Below, in pieces: positions 46,535 through 57,300 of a stretch of 64,000 nucleotides of DNA (position 1 is its first letter; the number at the start of each line of letters is the position of its first letter). Below the pieces are notes generated by a model that did not search any database, had not been told where the DNA came from, and saw nothing but the letters and a program-made list of their open reading frames with translations. Source of the stretch: Cichorium intybus (lineage: Eukaryota > Streptophyta > Magnoliopsida > Asterales > Asteraceae). The stretch is taken from the NCBI GenBank assembly GCA_023525715.1, contig CM042016.1, forward strand, positions 62,825,882 through 62,889,881, given 5' to 3'. The position numbers were made by a program, and so were the translations under genes.

Positions 46535-47417
46535 TTAGCTTTGGAGCACCTTCTAATTAGTAGTGAGATTGTGTTAATATTAGCGTAATTAAGATTAATT
46601 AAGTTATAAAATGAGTTAGGATGGTTAAAACCCATTTGGGAGATGTTTGGACTTGAAAAATGCTAAAAAGGAGTTACACGGGTAGACCTGGCAATGGAGC
46701 GGGTTTTGACCCTGATCCGCTCCAAACCCATGAAAAGTTTATGGGTTTGGATCATTGTTTGTGATCCGTTTACCCGTTAACGACCCATACCCATTAACCC
46801 TTTTATTAAAAGGGTTGGGTTTGTGTAACGCCCGGTTTCTCATACAAAGTACACCAAAAAATTTTCAACAATTTACACATCAAAATGGGTATACATGTAA
46901 TCAAAACACGGATCAAGATGTTATCATCACAATAATTACACAAAAGGTCCTTACAATTTAACCAGGCATTACAAATAATCTACTTCAACTAAAAGGACAG
47001 ACTCTAAGTTGTCCATCTTTCTTTATCACATGTCTTCCCCTATCACAGCTATAGATACCTGCAAAACAACAAACAACTCAAGTGTAAGCTATTAAAGCTT
47101 AGTGAGTAATCTCAATCACACTCCACAATCTCTTCCAGTAAACTCTCTCATCATTCTCCTTTGCTAGTCTCATTAGCAATTATTCACTTCCTCTTACTCT
47201 GAAATCTGCAAACTTATCAGCTTTACAAACACCAGCTAATTAGTAATAATATTAAATCAAGAATAAGTATCACAACTAATACTACTCATAACCTCAATCA
47301 CACACACTCAGATATACTCATTTCACAATCAATTATACTCAGTTATAACACCAATCATATTTCTAACAATCAAACTCAAAGACTCTTTAACTCACTTATT
47401 CTAGCATATACTCTACT

Positions 47418-47434
47418 TTTATACTCAGTATAAA
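47418..47434. other. Hairpin with CTCAG loop in the LTR
   Basis: TTTATA-CTCAG-TATAAA, perfect 6-bp stem. It is a member of the hairpin class described for the interior of this element, here inside the LTR; the same sequence occurs in the other LTR. Confidence 0.7.
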
Positions 47435-48119
47435 TTATAACTCGTCTCTTGTTATCCATATGTAACAGAACCACTCTAACTCTAAGCTAACACAATATCA
47501 ACATAACACACATATATGTTCAACATGTATATACAACAAGGTATAACTCTTACTCAAGTATTCAGAAGTACTTATCTGATATCGGCTTAGTACATGGAAC
47601 CCCCAATTTACGCGTACCGGGCTCCTGTTCGCTAGACTAGGTTATATCACCATAGGCTAATTCCATTCTCCAACATCCACAACCATCTCAATAACATCTA
47701 TCTCAAAGATGTATCAATCAAAAGAGAAAAAATGAGTATAAATGGTAAATATCAACTCTATATTTACCGAAACCTCCAAATCCACGGTTCTACTCATTCA
47801 ACCGTAGGAACTCGACAATAATCACACCAATAACTCTAAAGGTATCCACTAACAATCTACTAACAACATATATAAGAATATATAACTAAATAACTGAAAT
47901 CAAAGATAGGGTTTCAAAACCCCCAAAATGAAGAAATCACTCACCTCGACGAATTAGGAATCGAGAACATGTTTACGGGGTTAGATCCGCATCTCCCCAT
48001 GTTTCCCTACGAATCTCCAGCTTCAATTTGACCCAAAATCGCCATTTGGAGCTCTCAAGGTCGAAAAGGAAATGTTTTTCCCAAAATGAGCATTTTCTGC
48101 ACATTTAAAGGGTCTGCAC

Positions 48120-48420
48120 GCGTAACACGGCCCGTGTAAAAGTTACAGGGCCTGTGTAACTCACGGTATGAAATTTGAGTTTGGTCTGCAGAACTACACG
48201 ACCCGTGTCAATATTACACGACCCGTGCTGTACACCTTACACGACCCGTGTTCATATTACACGACCCATGCTGTACACTACTTTTAAGTCTGCAGGTTTA
48301 CACGGCCCATGTCAACAAAACACGACCCGTGTAACTCACAGTATGCTCAAAACAATCACAAAGGACTCCTACACGACCCGTGTAACTCCAACACGACCCG
48401 TGTAACCTCTTTTTAGCATT
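48120..48420. repeat. Cluster of ACACG-ACC-CGTGT hairpin words (3' LTR)
   Basis: About ten copies of ACACGRCCCGTGT or close variants. Each can fold into a 5-bp stem with a 3-base loop. Several variants differ by C/T changes in one arm. The counterpart in the other LTR (55225-55502) has more intact words. Confidence 0.85.
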
Positions 48421-48542
48421 TTTCAACCTCAAACTTCTACCAAATGAGATTTTAACTACTCAAACTCATACAATAGCCTAATAAATCTTAATTACACTAA
48501 GATTAACTCAAAATCTCAAAAATTCAATAACACGGTATTACA

Positions 48543-48710
48543 AGTTCTTACCCCTTCAAAAGATTCCGTCCTCAGAATCTCTTGAAACAAAAAGGGATAT
48601 CTTGACCACAAAATCGTAACGCTCGCCATCATTCTCGTAAGATGATTTCTATAGCCATATTGGCTATCATCATTCCCATGTGGGAAAATACTCACTCTTT
48701 CAGGGCACAC
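48543..48710 (-). pseudogene. Chromodomain-like tail, the only coding trace of the element
   Basis: Reads RYPFLFQEILRTESFEG on the minus strand, nearly the same as the end of the decayed chromovirus (46480-46530). The polypurine stretch (TTTGAAGGGGTAAGAACTT) next to the LTR is retained. Upstream similarity ends at about 48650. It shows from which lineage the element derives. Confidence 0.8.
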
Positions 48711-50110
48711 ACTTTTCTATAGCATCATTGATATCAAGGTACCTCACCTCACTCCTCAAGTGATACTCCAATCACCAACTTGTCTCATATAGCCATCTGG
48801 AACTCAACTTTCATTTCAAATTTTCTCAAAATGATCTTACTCTATCTCAATAAGAAAAATGGTCTCACCGATCTCAAGCTCATTTTCTCTCTCCATTTAT
48901 TCCTCCAATAACAACACGCTAATTATTGATTTCTCCGACTTGCACATTCTCATTGTTTAGAGTAGGAGAAACACTCATACAACATAAAAGACATATATAT
49001 TCAATTGTCTCACCCATGTTTCATAACTCATCAACACTAGGATGTAAATCCAACAATAATAAAATATCAGAAACTATTTCGAGTTTCACTCACGTCTCCT
49101 CTAATTTGGTATTTAACCCTCGACCCTTTGGTTACATAATACTCTTTTCAGTTGTGTTATCGCTACAACTGATTGCAACTTATCCGAAAGCTCATTCATC
49201 TATGTTTCCACCTCAACACACATATTAGGTTTTTACCCAATATACAACTAACAATCCTCCACCAAAGTGGCTCCTCTTCATACCAATTTAACAACATACC
49301 TCATGTCATTTCTCTCGATGTACTCACTCATTATATTTTCTCTTATGTGGACAAATCCACATCATATTCTCAATAAATCATTTACTCTATTAAACTCGAT
49401 AATTTATTATCAAATAAATTCTCAACACAACCATATATATTCCTTCTGACACACTATCAGTAAGGATTTTCTTCTCGTCATTTCTCCCTCGTTATCATCT
49501 TAATCTCCAATTCATCATAATGACATAGAATAGGTGATATATACAACTCACTGAAATCTCTACACATGGCTCAAAATAATAAAATTTGACACCGCAATCT
49601 CTACAATGGGATCATATCTCATTATCCAATTTACTCATAAAAAAATATAACTCAACATTATTATAGCAAAATCTACTATTCGTCGTCTTATACGAATAAT
49701 AGTTTTGTCATCTCGACATTCACACATTTATCTCATTGGCAGTAATCGATTTGATTGCTAAGGAACGAATCCTATCAATCACAACCACAATTACTTTCCT
49801 CCTCTATTTAACTCATTACATAATTATACAACTTTATCTCGTGCAACATGCAAGAAATCTCACACATTCTCAACACGACTACATTACAAACATACTTACT
49901 CATAGCATCACTTCTCAACAGTATAACTCACTGTATTATCTCACAGTACTCCCGTACTGTTAATCTACCTCTTATTTGTTCCCTTCTCAACCCACAAGGT
50001 TTCAAGCCACACAAGCTTATTGCTACGTTCATAACTATCCACACACAAGGATATTATATTTCTCATTACTTTGCATCACCATAAGTACATGCCTGTCTAC
50101 ACACAAGTAC
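48711..50110. other. Non-coding CT-rich interior with scattered hairpins
   Basis: No gene on either strand; no homopolymer or simple array. CTCA occurs very often. Hairpins include ATGTGGA-CAAA-TCCACAT at 49345-49362, ACAGTA-CTCCCG-TACTGT near 49945-49962 and a 10-bp imperfect stem CTACTATTCGT/ACGAATAATAG near 49672-49702. Small open frames here (for example 48926-49228, 49736-49963) are chance frames. Confidence 0.6.
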
Positions 50111-50139
50111 AACTCTGCAGTACCACTCCAGCCCAACTT

Positions 50140-50370
50140 ATGGTACCCCGTACCATTCTCCTATCTCATTACTCACACTATCTTATAGTACCCCGTACTA
50201 TTCTCAAAACTTACTACTCAACACAATATCACGGTACCTCATACCGTTCGTCGACCTCATTGGTCAACACTCTCTCACGGTACTTCATACCGTTTTCTGT
50301 TCTCACCACTCAACGCTGTATCACGGTATCTCATACCGTCCTCTGATTAAATCATGGTACCTCATATCAT
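50140..50370. repeat. Row of six covarying hairpins
   Basis: Six 17-base hairpins in 230 bases: ATGGTA-CCCCG-TACCAT (50140), ATAGTA-CCCCG-TACTAT (50185), ACGGTA-CCTCA-TACCGT (50231), ACGGTA-CTTCA-TACCGT (50277), ACGGTA-TCTCA-TACCGT (50323), ATGGTA-CCTCA-TATCAT (50354). The spacing is 45-46 bases except for the last (31). Stem changes are compensated on the other arm, except one G-T wobble in the last. Confidence 0.9.
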
Positions 50371-50519
50371 TTTCTAATTTCAATCCATCTCCTCTTTAAC
50401 TCTAGCGAGTCTCCCTTACGGTCTCGAGCCATAAAGACTCACCGTCACTCCTTTTTTGTTTGAGTTACAAAGGTCCCCACTACTCTAACCACAAGATACT
50501 CGTTATGTGGTTCCATAGA

Positions 50520-51253
50520 AATATGTGATCTCAACCTTATCTACTCAATACGTGGCCTCACAGAATATGTGGTCCCCACCACGTTTATTCATTATGTGGT
50601 CCCACAATATATATGGTCTCAACCACCTTTACTCAATATGTGACCCCACCGAATATGTGGTCTCAATCACACTTACTCAATATGTGACCCCACCGAATAT
50701 GTGGTCTCGATCACATTTACTCAATATGTGACCCCACCGAATATGTGGTCTCAATCATACTTACTCAATATGTGACCCCACCGAATATATGGTCTCAATT
50801 ACACTTACTCAATATGTGACCACACCGAATATGTGGTCTCAATCACACTTACTCAATATGTGACCCCACCGAATATGTGGTCTCAATCACACTTACTCAA
50901 TATGTGACCCCACCGAATATGTGGTCTCGATCACATTTACTCAATATGTGACCCCACCGAATATGTGGTCTCGATCATATTTACTCAACATGTGACCCCA
51001 CAACATATGTGGTCTCGATCACATTTACTCAATATGTGGCCCCACAACATATGTGGTCTCGACCACATTTACTCGATATGTGGCCCCACAACATATGTGG
51101 TCTCAACCACATTTACTCAATATGTGGCCCCACAACATATGTGATCTCAACCATATTTACTCGATATGTGGCCCCACAACATATGTGGTCTCAACCACAT
51201 TTACTCAATATGTGGCCCCACAACATATGTGGTCTCAACCACATTTACTCATG
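50520..51253. repeat. 44-bp tandem array, about 16 units
   Basis: The unit contains ATGTGRCCCCACMRAATATG or ACAACATATG, then TGGTCTCAAYCACA and TTACTCAAT. Two subtypes are arranged in blocks: the CCGAATATG type to about 50990 and the CAACATATG type from there to the end. Most units contain the hairpin TGTGGT-CTCA-ACCACA or a G-T variant. The spacing of about 45 resembles that of the hairpin row just upstream. Open frames through the array (repeats of MWPHNICGLNHIYS type) are artefacts. Confidence 0.93.
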
Positions 51254-51410
51254 CACAGAAATCTCATCACATCTGTGAAATAACAAGCAACATATATATA
51301 CATATATATACAATATCAAAAGATTTATATATTTTTCACCGTGTATATTCTCATTATACAAACTTCTCCATGGTTGTTAAATACTCGTTAATCAACCACA
51401 TATATTCTCA
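51254..51410. other. Spacer between the two arrays, with hairpin
   Basis: Contains TGTATA-TTCTCAT-TATACA (51342-51360), again with CTCA in the loop, and ATATA/TATAT stems around TTCTCAAT near 51402-51420. No gene. Confidence 0.6.
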
Positions 51411-53736
51411 ATTATATATAATCACAAAACACTCGTTATGTGATATGTAAATCTTACCTCAAGTGGACACGAGATTCTCATCTCGATATCGGTTACTACA
51501 CTTTATAATAATAATTCCCTAACACATGTATTATCAACAATTAAACACATATACTCGTTACATCTAACATTTTAAGTAAATTACTTACATACCTCATAGC
51601 AATATAATCTTATTTTCTCATTAGCTGAAACCTGCATACTTCGGATCTCAACTCTCGAGTGTACTCGACTACACTTACATATCTCAACTCATAGCTCATG
51701 CTCAGCTTATACTCATACTCTTCCTCATCATTGGTTGGAATTTCACCTCAACCGGGATCTCATTTCATCTTCAACTGGAATTTCACCATCAGCTAGAAAC
51801 GCGTTTCATCATCAGCTGGAATCTCTCCTCAGTTAGTATCTCATCCCACATTCAGTTGACATCTCATTATCAACTAAAGTTCTTGTCTCCTCATTAGCTG
51901 ATATCTAATATCAACCAAAATCTTGTCTCATCATCCTCTGTAGGTCCAACCGACTGTGACCAATTTCTCAACTCATTCTTCATCTGACTCAATTATATAT
52001 AATCACAAAACACTCGTTATGTGATATGTAAATCTTACCTCAAGTGGACACGAGATTCTCATCTCGATATCGGTTACTACACTTTATAATAATAATTCCC
52101 TAACACATGTATTATCAACAATTAAACACATATACTCGTTACATCTAACATTTTAAGTAAATTACTTACATACCTCATAGCAATATAATCTTATTTTCTC
52201 ATTAGCTGAAACCTGCATACTTCGGATCTCAACTCTCGAGTGTACTCGACTACACTTACATATCTCAACTCATAGCTCATGCTCAGCTTATACTCATACT
52301 CTTCCTCATCATTGGTTGGAATTTCACCTCAACCGGGATCTCATTTCATCTTCAACTGGAATTTCACCATCAGCTAGAAACGCGTTTCATCATCAGCTGG
52401 AATCTCTCCTCAGTTAATATCTCATCCCACATTCAGTTGACATCTCATTATCAACTAAAGTTCTTGTCTCCTCATTAGCTGATATCTCATATCAACGAAA
52501 ATCTTGTCTCATCATCCTCTGTAGGTCCAACCGACTGTGACCAATTTCTCAACTCATTCTTCATCTGACTCAATTATATATAATCACAAAACACTCGTTA
52601 TGTGATATGTAAATCTTACCTCAAGTGGACATGAGATTCTCATCTCGATATCGGTTACTACACTTTATAATAATAATTCCCTAACACATGTATTATCAAC
52701 AATTAAACACATATACTCGTTACATCTAACATTTTAAGTAAATTACTTACATACCTCATAGCAATATAATCTTATTTTCTCATTAGCTGAAACCTGCATA
52801 CTTCGGATCTCAACTATCGAGTGTACTCGACTACACTTACATATCTCAACTCATAGCTCATGCTCAGCTTATACTCATACTCTTCCTCATCATTGGTTGG
52901 AATTTCACCTCAACCGGGATCTCATTTCATCTTCAACTGGAATTTCACCATCAGCTAGAAACGCGTTTCATCATCAGCTGGAATCTCTCCTCAGTTAGTA
53001 TCTCATCCCACATTCAGTTGACATCTCATTATCAACTAAAGTTCTTGTCTCCTCATTAGCTGATATCTCATATCAACCAAAATCTTGTCTCATCATCCTC
53101 TGTAGGTCCAACCGACTGTGACCAATTTCTCAACTCATTCTTCATCTGACTCAATTATATATAATCACAAAACACTCGTTATGTGATATGTAAATCTTAC
53201 CTCAAGTGGACACGAGATTCTCGTCTCGATATCGGTTACTACACTTTATAATAATAATTCCCTAACACATGTATTATCAACAATTAAACACATATACTCG
53301 TTACATCTAACATTTTAAGTAAATTACTTACATACCTCATAGCAATATAATCTTATTTTCTCATTAGCTGAAACCTGCATACTTCGGATCTCAACTCTCG
53401 AGTGTACTCGACTACACTTACATATCTCAACTCATAGCTCATGCTCAGCTTATACTCATACTCTTCCTCATCATTGGTTGGAATTTCACCTCAACCGGGA
53501 TCTCATTTCATCTTCAACTGGAATTTCACCATCAGCTAGAAGCGCGTTTCATCATCAGCTGGAATCTCTCCTCAGTTAGTATCTCATCCCACATTCAGTT
53601 GACATCTCATTATCAACTAAAGTTCTTGTCTCCTCATTAGCTGATATCTCATATCAACCAAAATCTTGTCTCATCATCCTCTGTAGGTCCAACCGACTGT
53701 GACCAATTTCTCAACTCATTCTTCATCTGACTCAAT
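51411..53736. repeat. 580-bp tandem array, four near-identical units
   Basis: Units start at 51411, 51991, 52572 and 53153, each with AATTATATATAATCACAAAA, and end CATCTGACTC. Periods are 580, 581 and 581. Only a handful of differences per unit are seen, so the array is young or homogenised. Each unit has hairpins CGAGA-TTCTCA-TCTCG, TCGAG-TGTA-CTCGA and TGATAT-CTC-ATATCA, and pairs such as GGTTG/CAACC around ATTTCACCT. No coding capacity. Confidence 0.95.
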
Positions 53737-53921
53737 ACCTGTATTCACACACAGAATATAACAATTAATAAATATAACATAATAGTTATACTCAACTCAT
53801 ACTCAAACATCTGCAGCAGTATCTTTTCCAAGCATGTGATAGGGGCTCTCTCTTCTCAGTTTAAGTCTAGGACTCTACACTCAAAGACCTAGTTCACTTA
53901 AACCATGCTCTGATACCAACT
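53737..53921. other. 5' leader of the element with primer-binding site
   Basis: 185 bases between the 580-bp array and the 5' LTR. The minus strand carries TGGTATCAGAGC at 53918-53907, the initiator tRNA-Met primer site. No gag start is seen. Confidence 0.8.
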
Positions 53922-55638
53922 TGTAACGCCCGGTTTCTCATACAAAGTACACCCAAAATTTTTAACAATTTACACATCAAAATGGGTATACATGTAATCA
54001 AAACACGGATCAAGATGTTATCATCACAATAATTACACAAAAGGTCCTTACAATTTGACCAGGCATTACAAATAATCTACTTCAACTAAAAGGACAGACT
54101 CTAAGTTGTCCATCTTTCTTTATCACATGCCTTCCCCTATCACAGCTATAGATACCTGCAAAACAACAAACAACTCAAGTGTAAGCTATTAAAGCTTAGT
54201 GAGTAGTCTCAATCACACTCCACAATCTCTTCCAGTAAACTCTCTTATCATTCTCCTTTGCTAGTCTCATTAGCAATTATTCACTTCCTCTTACTCTGAA
54301 ATCTGCAAACTTATCAGCTTTACAAACACCAGCTAATTAGTAATAATATTAAATCAAGAATAAGTATCACAACTAATACTACTCATAACCTCAATCACAC
54401 ACACTCAGATATACTCATTTCACAATCAATTATACTCAGTTATAACACCAATCATATTTGTAGCAATCAAACTCAAAGACTCTTTAACTCACTTATTCTA
54501 GCATATACTCTACTTTTATACTCAGTATAAATTATAACTCGTCTCTTGTTATCCATATGTAACAGAAGCACTCTAACTCTAAGCTAACACAATATCAACA
54601 TAACACACATATATGTTCAACATGTATATACAACAAGGTATAACTCTTACTCAAGTATTCAGAAGTACTTATCTGATATCGGCTTAGTACATGGAACCCC
54701 CAATTTACGCGTACCGGGCTCCTGTTCGCTAGACTAGGTTATATCACCATAGGCTAATTCCATTCTCCAACATCCACAACCATCTCAATAACATCTATCT
54801 CAAAGATGTATCAATCAAAAGAGGAAAATGAGTATAAACGGTAAATATCAACTCTATATTTACCGAAACCTCCAAATCCACGGTTCTACTCATTCAACCG
54901 TAGGAACTCGACAATAATCACACCAATAACTCTAAAGGTATCCACTAACAATCTACTAACAACATATATAACAATATATAACTAAATAACTGAAATCAAA
55001 GCTAGGGTTTCAAAACCCCCAAAATGAAGAAATCACTCACCTCGACGAATTAGGAATCGAGAACGTGTTTACGGGGTTAGATCCGCATCTCCCCATGTTT
55101 CCCTACGAATCTCCAGTTTCAATTTGACCCAAAATCGCCATTTGGAGCTCTCAAGGTCGAAAAGGAAATGTTTTTCCCGAAATGAGCATTTTCTGCACAT
55201 TTAAAGGGTCTGCACGCGTAACACGGTCTGTGTAAAAGTTACACGGCCCGTGTAACTCACGGTATGAAATTAGAGTTTGGTCTGCAGAACTACACGACCC
55301 GTGTCAATATTACACGACCCGTGCTGTACACTCTACACGACCCGTGTTCATATTACACGACCCGTGCTGTACACTACCTTTAAGTCTGCAGGTTTACACG
55401 ACCCGTGTCAACAAAACACGACCCGTGTAACTCACGGTATGCTCAAAACAATCACAAAGGACTCCTACACGACCCGTGTAACTCCAACACGACCCGTGTA
55501 ACCTCTTTTTAGCAATTTTCAACCTCAAACTTCTACCAAATGGGATTTTAACTACTCAAACTCATACAATAGCCTAATAAATCTTAATTACACTAAGATT
55601 AACTCAAAATCTCAAAAATTCAATAACACGGTATTACA
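53922..55638 (-). repeat. 5' LTR of the non-autonomous element (1717 bp)
   Basis: TGTAACGCCCGGTTTC to CACGGTATTACA, about 98 percent identical to the 3' LTR by eye. It retains the ACACGACCCGTGT hairpin cluster (55225-55502). The open frame 55277-55501 is repeat translation. Confidence 0.92.
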
Positions 55639-57300
55639 GTTTGGATCACTATCGATCCGATCCATTAATGACCCGCCCCATATAAATTATAAAAACATAT
55701 ATTTATTATGTATAAATTATTAGTTATATAACTTAGTATTTACTTATATGTGTTTGCCTTTGTCGAAGTGATCAATGCGTGGATCAATCAGATTCTGGAT
55801 TTTTTGTAGATGCATCTCAATGTCTATATTTTCTCATGTATGTTTGCAGTAGTAGACATTTGTGTTGTTTTGGAATTGTTATTTTAAGTATCAAGCTATA
55901 TTAGTCGTTTCCTTTATTATGAAAAGTTTTTTATAAGTATTAAGTAAAAATGCGATTCATGTTATATTTGTTGGAATGCATAATTATTGTATAAGTTTAA
56001 TATTGTAAATAGGTCGGGTAAAGGGGTTGGGTATCCATTGATCCGGTGGATAAGGGTATGGGTTTGATTATTTAAAACCCTGCGTGTTACGGATCGGGTT
56101 TGGATCAGCTTTTGGAATTTGCTAAAAGGGTTTGGATCAATGTCGATCCACTCTAAACCCCCGTGTAGAAAACCTTTAGAAACCAAACAGAAAACCTTCC
56201 AGAATCACACAGGTCCTGTACCTCTACACGGGTCGTGTAGAGTTTGTTCAGAAAGCATACGGTGGGTCAAAACGAGAGTACACGGGTCATTTTCGAGAGC
56301 ACGGGTCGTGCTGCAAACATTAGCGGCACTAATGTCGCAGCAGACCCACTTAAAGTTGGTTTTTGCTTCATTTTGGGGGAAATGTTCATTTCAGGATTTT
56401 CCTCTCAAACCCTAGAAACATACCCAAAACTCTCTAAAGTTGAAATCGAGGCTTATAGTTCGAGAATTGAAGCTAGGGTTCGATACTTTGCGGTTAAAAC
56501 GTAATCTCCTGCATTCTAGCTTCGAATTGATGGCTGATTTACATAAGTTTGAGTTAGTTCCAGGTGGTATGGGTGAACCACGTGCAACTAAGCATGAGTT
56601 GGGTAAGCTTCTTTGATTAGTACATGAAAGTGAGTTCTGATCTTAAGCCCTTGTCTCGGGTATGATAATTATTGCATACTTGTGGTCGTTTGAGTATGAT
56701 GTTGTAGGATTTATAGCTGTAACTTAGATACTGTTGTATCTATTATTATAGTTTCTTTTCTCAAATTAGTTACTCTTTTGAGATGTGGTAATAATTGAGA
56801 TTGTTTGGATATTGAGTTTTGTTAGGATGTTTATTGCAGAAAAGAAGTATGATATGTTTTGAATTGGTTGAGTATAACCAATTTTGAGTGTTTGGAGTAA
56901 AGAGTTATAGTGTGTGTATCACACAAACGACTGAGATAGTCCATTAAGTTTGACTTAAATGATATATTGGATATTACAATCCAATTAATCCTTAATTACT
57001 CACTGAGCTCTCGTGGCTTATAAATTGTTTGTTAATGTTGTTGTGTTTAAACCACGGGAAGCGTAACATAGAAGGATAGCTGGACTTTGGACTTGGACTT
57101 ACTTGTTGTTTAAACTATGTAGTTGACCTAGTTTTTGTTTAACTGTTGTAAACACTTGATGTAAATAGGTTAGGATGTAAACTATGCTTTTGGTAACAAT
57201 CTTATATAACTTGTTTCTTAACTTGAGTTAGACCTTTTATTTATGTGTTGTTTTGAGAAAAATTAAGGTGTAATTTCATATGTGAGGAACCGGGCGTTAC

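Larger units (their letters stand above)
46824..48542 (-). repeat. 3' LTR of the non-autonomous element (1719 bp)
   Basis: TGTAACGCCCGGTTTC to CACGGTATTACA. It differs from the other LTR at roughly 30 positions by eye, many of them C/T or G/A changes. Contains a cluster of ACACGACCCGTGT words at 48120-48420. Confidence 0.92.
46824..55638 (-). mobile_element. Young non-autonomous LTR retrotransposon filled with repeats and hairpins
   Basis: 8815-bp element on the minus strand with perfect target duplication GTTTG (46819-46823, 55639-55643), LTRs of 1719 and 1717 bp, and a tRNA-Met primer site. The only coding trace is the last part of a chromodomain-like tail next to the 3' LTR (48710-48543). 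The remaining 5.2 kb has no gag, RT or integrase; it is CT-rich on the plus strand and consists of hairpins, a 44-bp array and a 580-bp array. The LTRs and coding tail are related to the decayed chromovirus next door, so an autonomous relative of that lineage probably supplies the enzymes. It compares with known large non-autonomous derivatives (LARD-type), but the hairpin-rich content is unusual. Confidence 0.85.
46686..56154. mobile_element. hAT-like non-autonomous element, split by LTR element
   Basis: The left edge TAGACCTGGCAATGGAGCGG is followed by GACCCTGATCCGCTCC-type words and rows of ACCCATACCCATTAACCC. The right part (55639-56154) has GATCCGGTGGATAAGGGTATG and ends GATCCACTCTAAACCC. 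Such words are usual in sub-terminal regions of plant hAT MITEs. Its own length is about 0.65 kb. An 8-bp target duplication was not clearly recognised. Confidence 0.5.
46532..57300 (+). repeat. 3' LTR of the decayed chromovirus, split by nested elements
   Basis: The LTR parts are 46532 to about 46685 and about 56155-57300. The first part is clearly similar to the sense strand of the LTRs at 46824 and 53922 (GTGTAATTAAGATT-like, then GAAAAATGCTAAAAAG and GTTACACGGGT). The end AACCGGGCGTTACA at 57287-57300 matches their end. A hAT-like element (46686-56154) sits between, itself split by the non-autonomous LTR element. Open frames such as 56119-56504 fall in the LTR and are not genes. Confidence 0.75.

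Noticed and set aside
50520..51253. CRISPR-like array
   Set aside because: The whole unit repeats without variable spacers, and the surroundings are plant retrotransposon DNA.
50525..51283. Repeat proteins of the MWPHNICGLNHIYS type
   Set aside because: They are frames through the 44-bp array. 44 is not a multiple of three, so the frames rotate and exist by chance in several registers.
55277..55501. 74-codon frame in the LTR (and its counterpart at 48175)
   Set aside because: Translation of the ACACGACCCGTGT word cluster.
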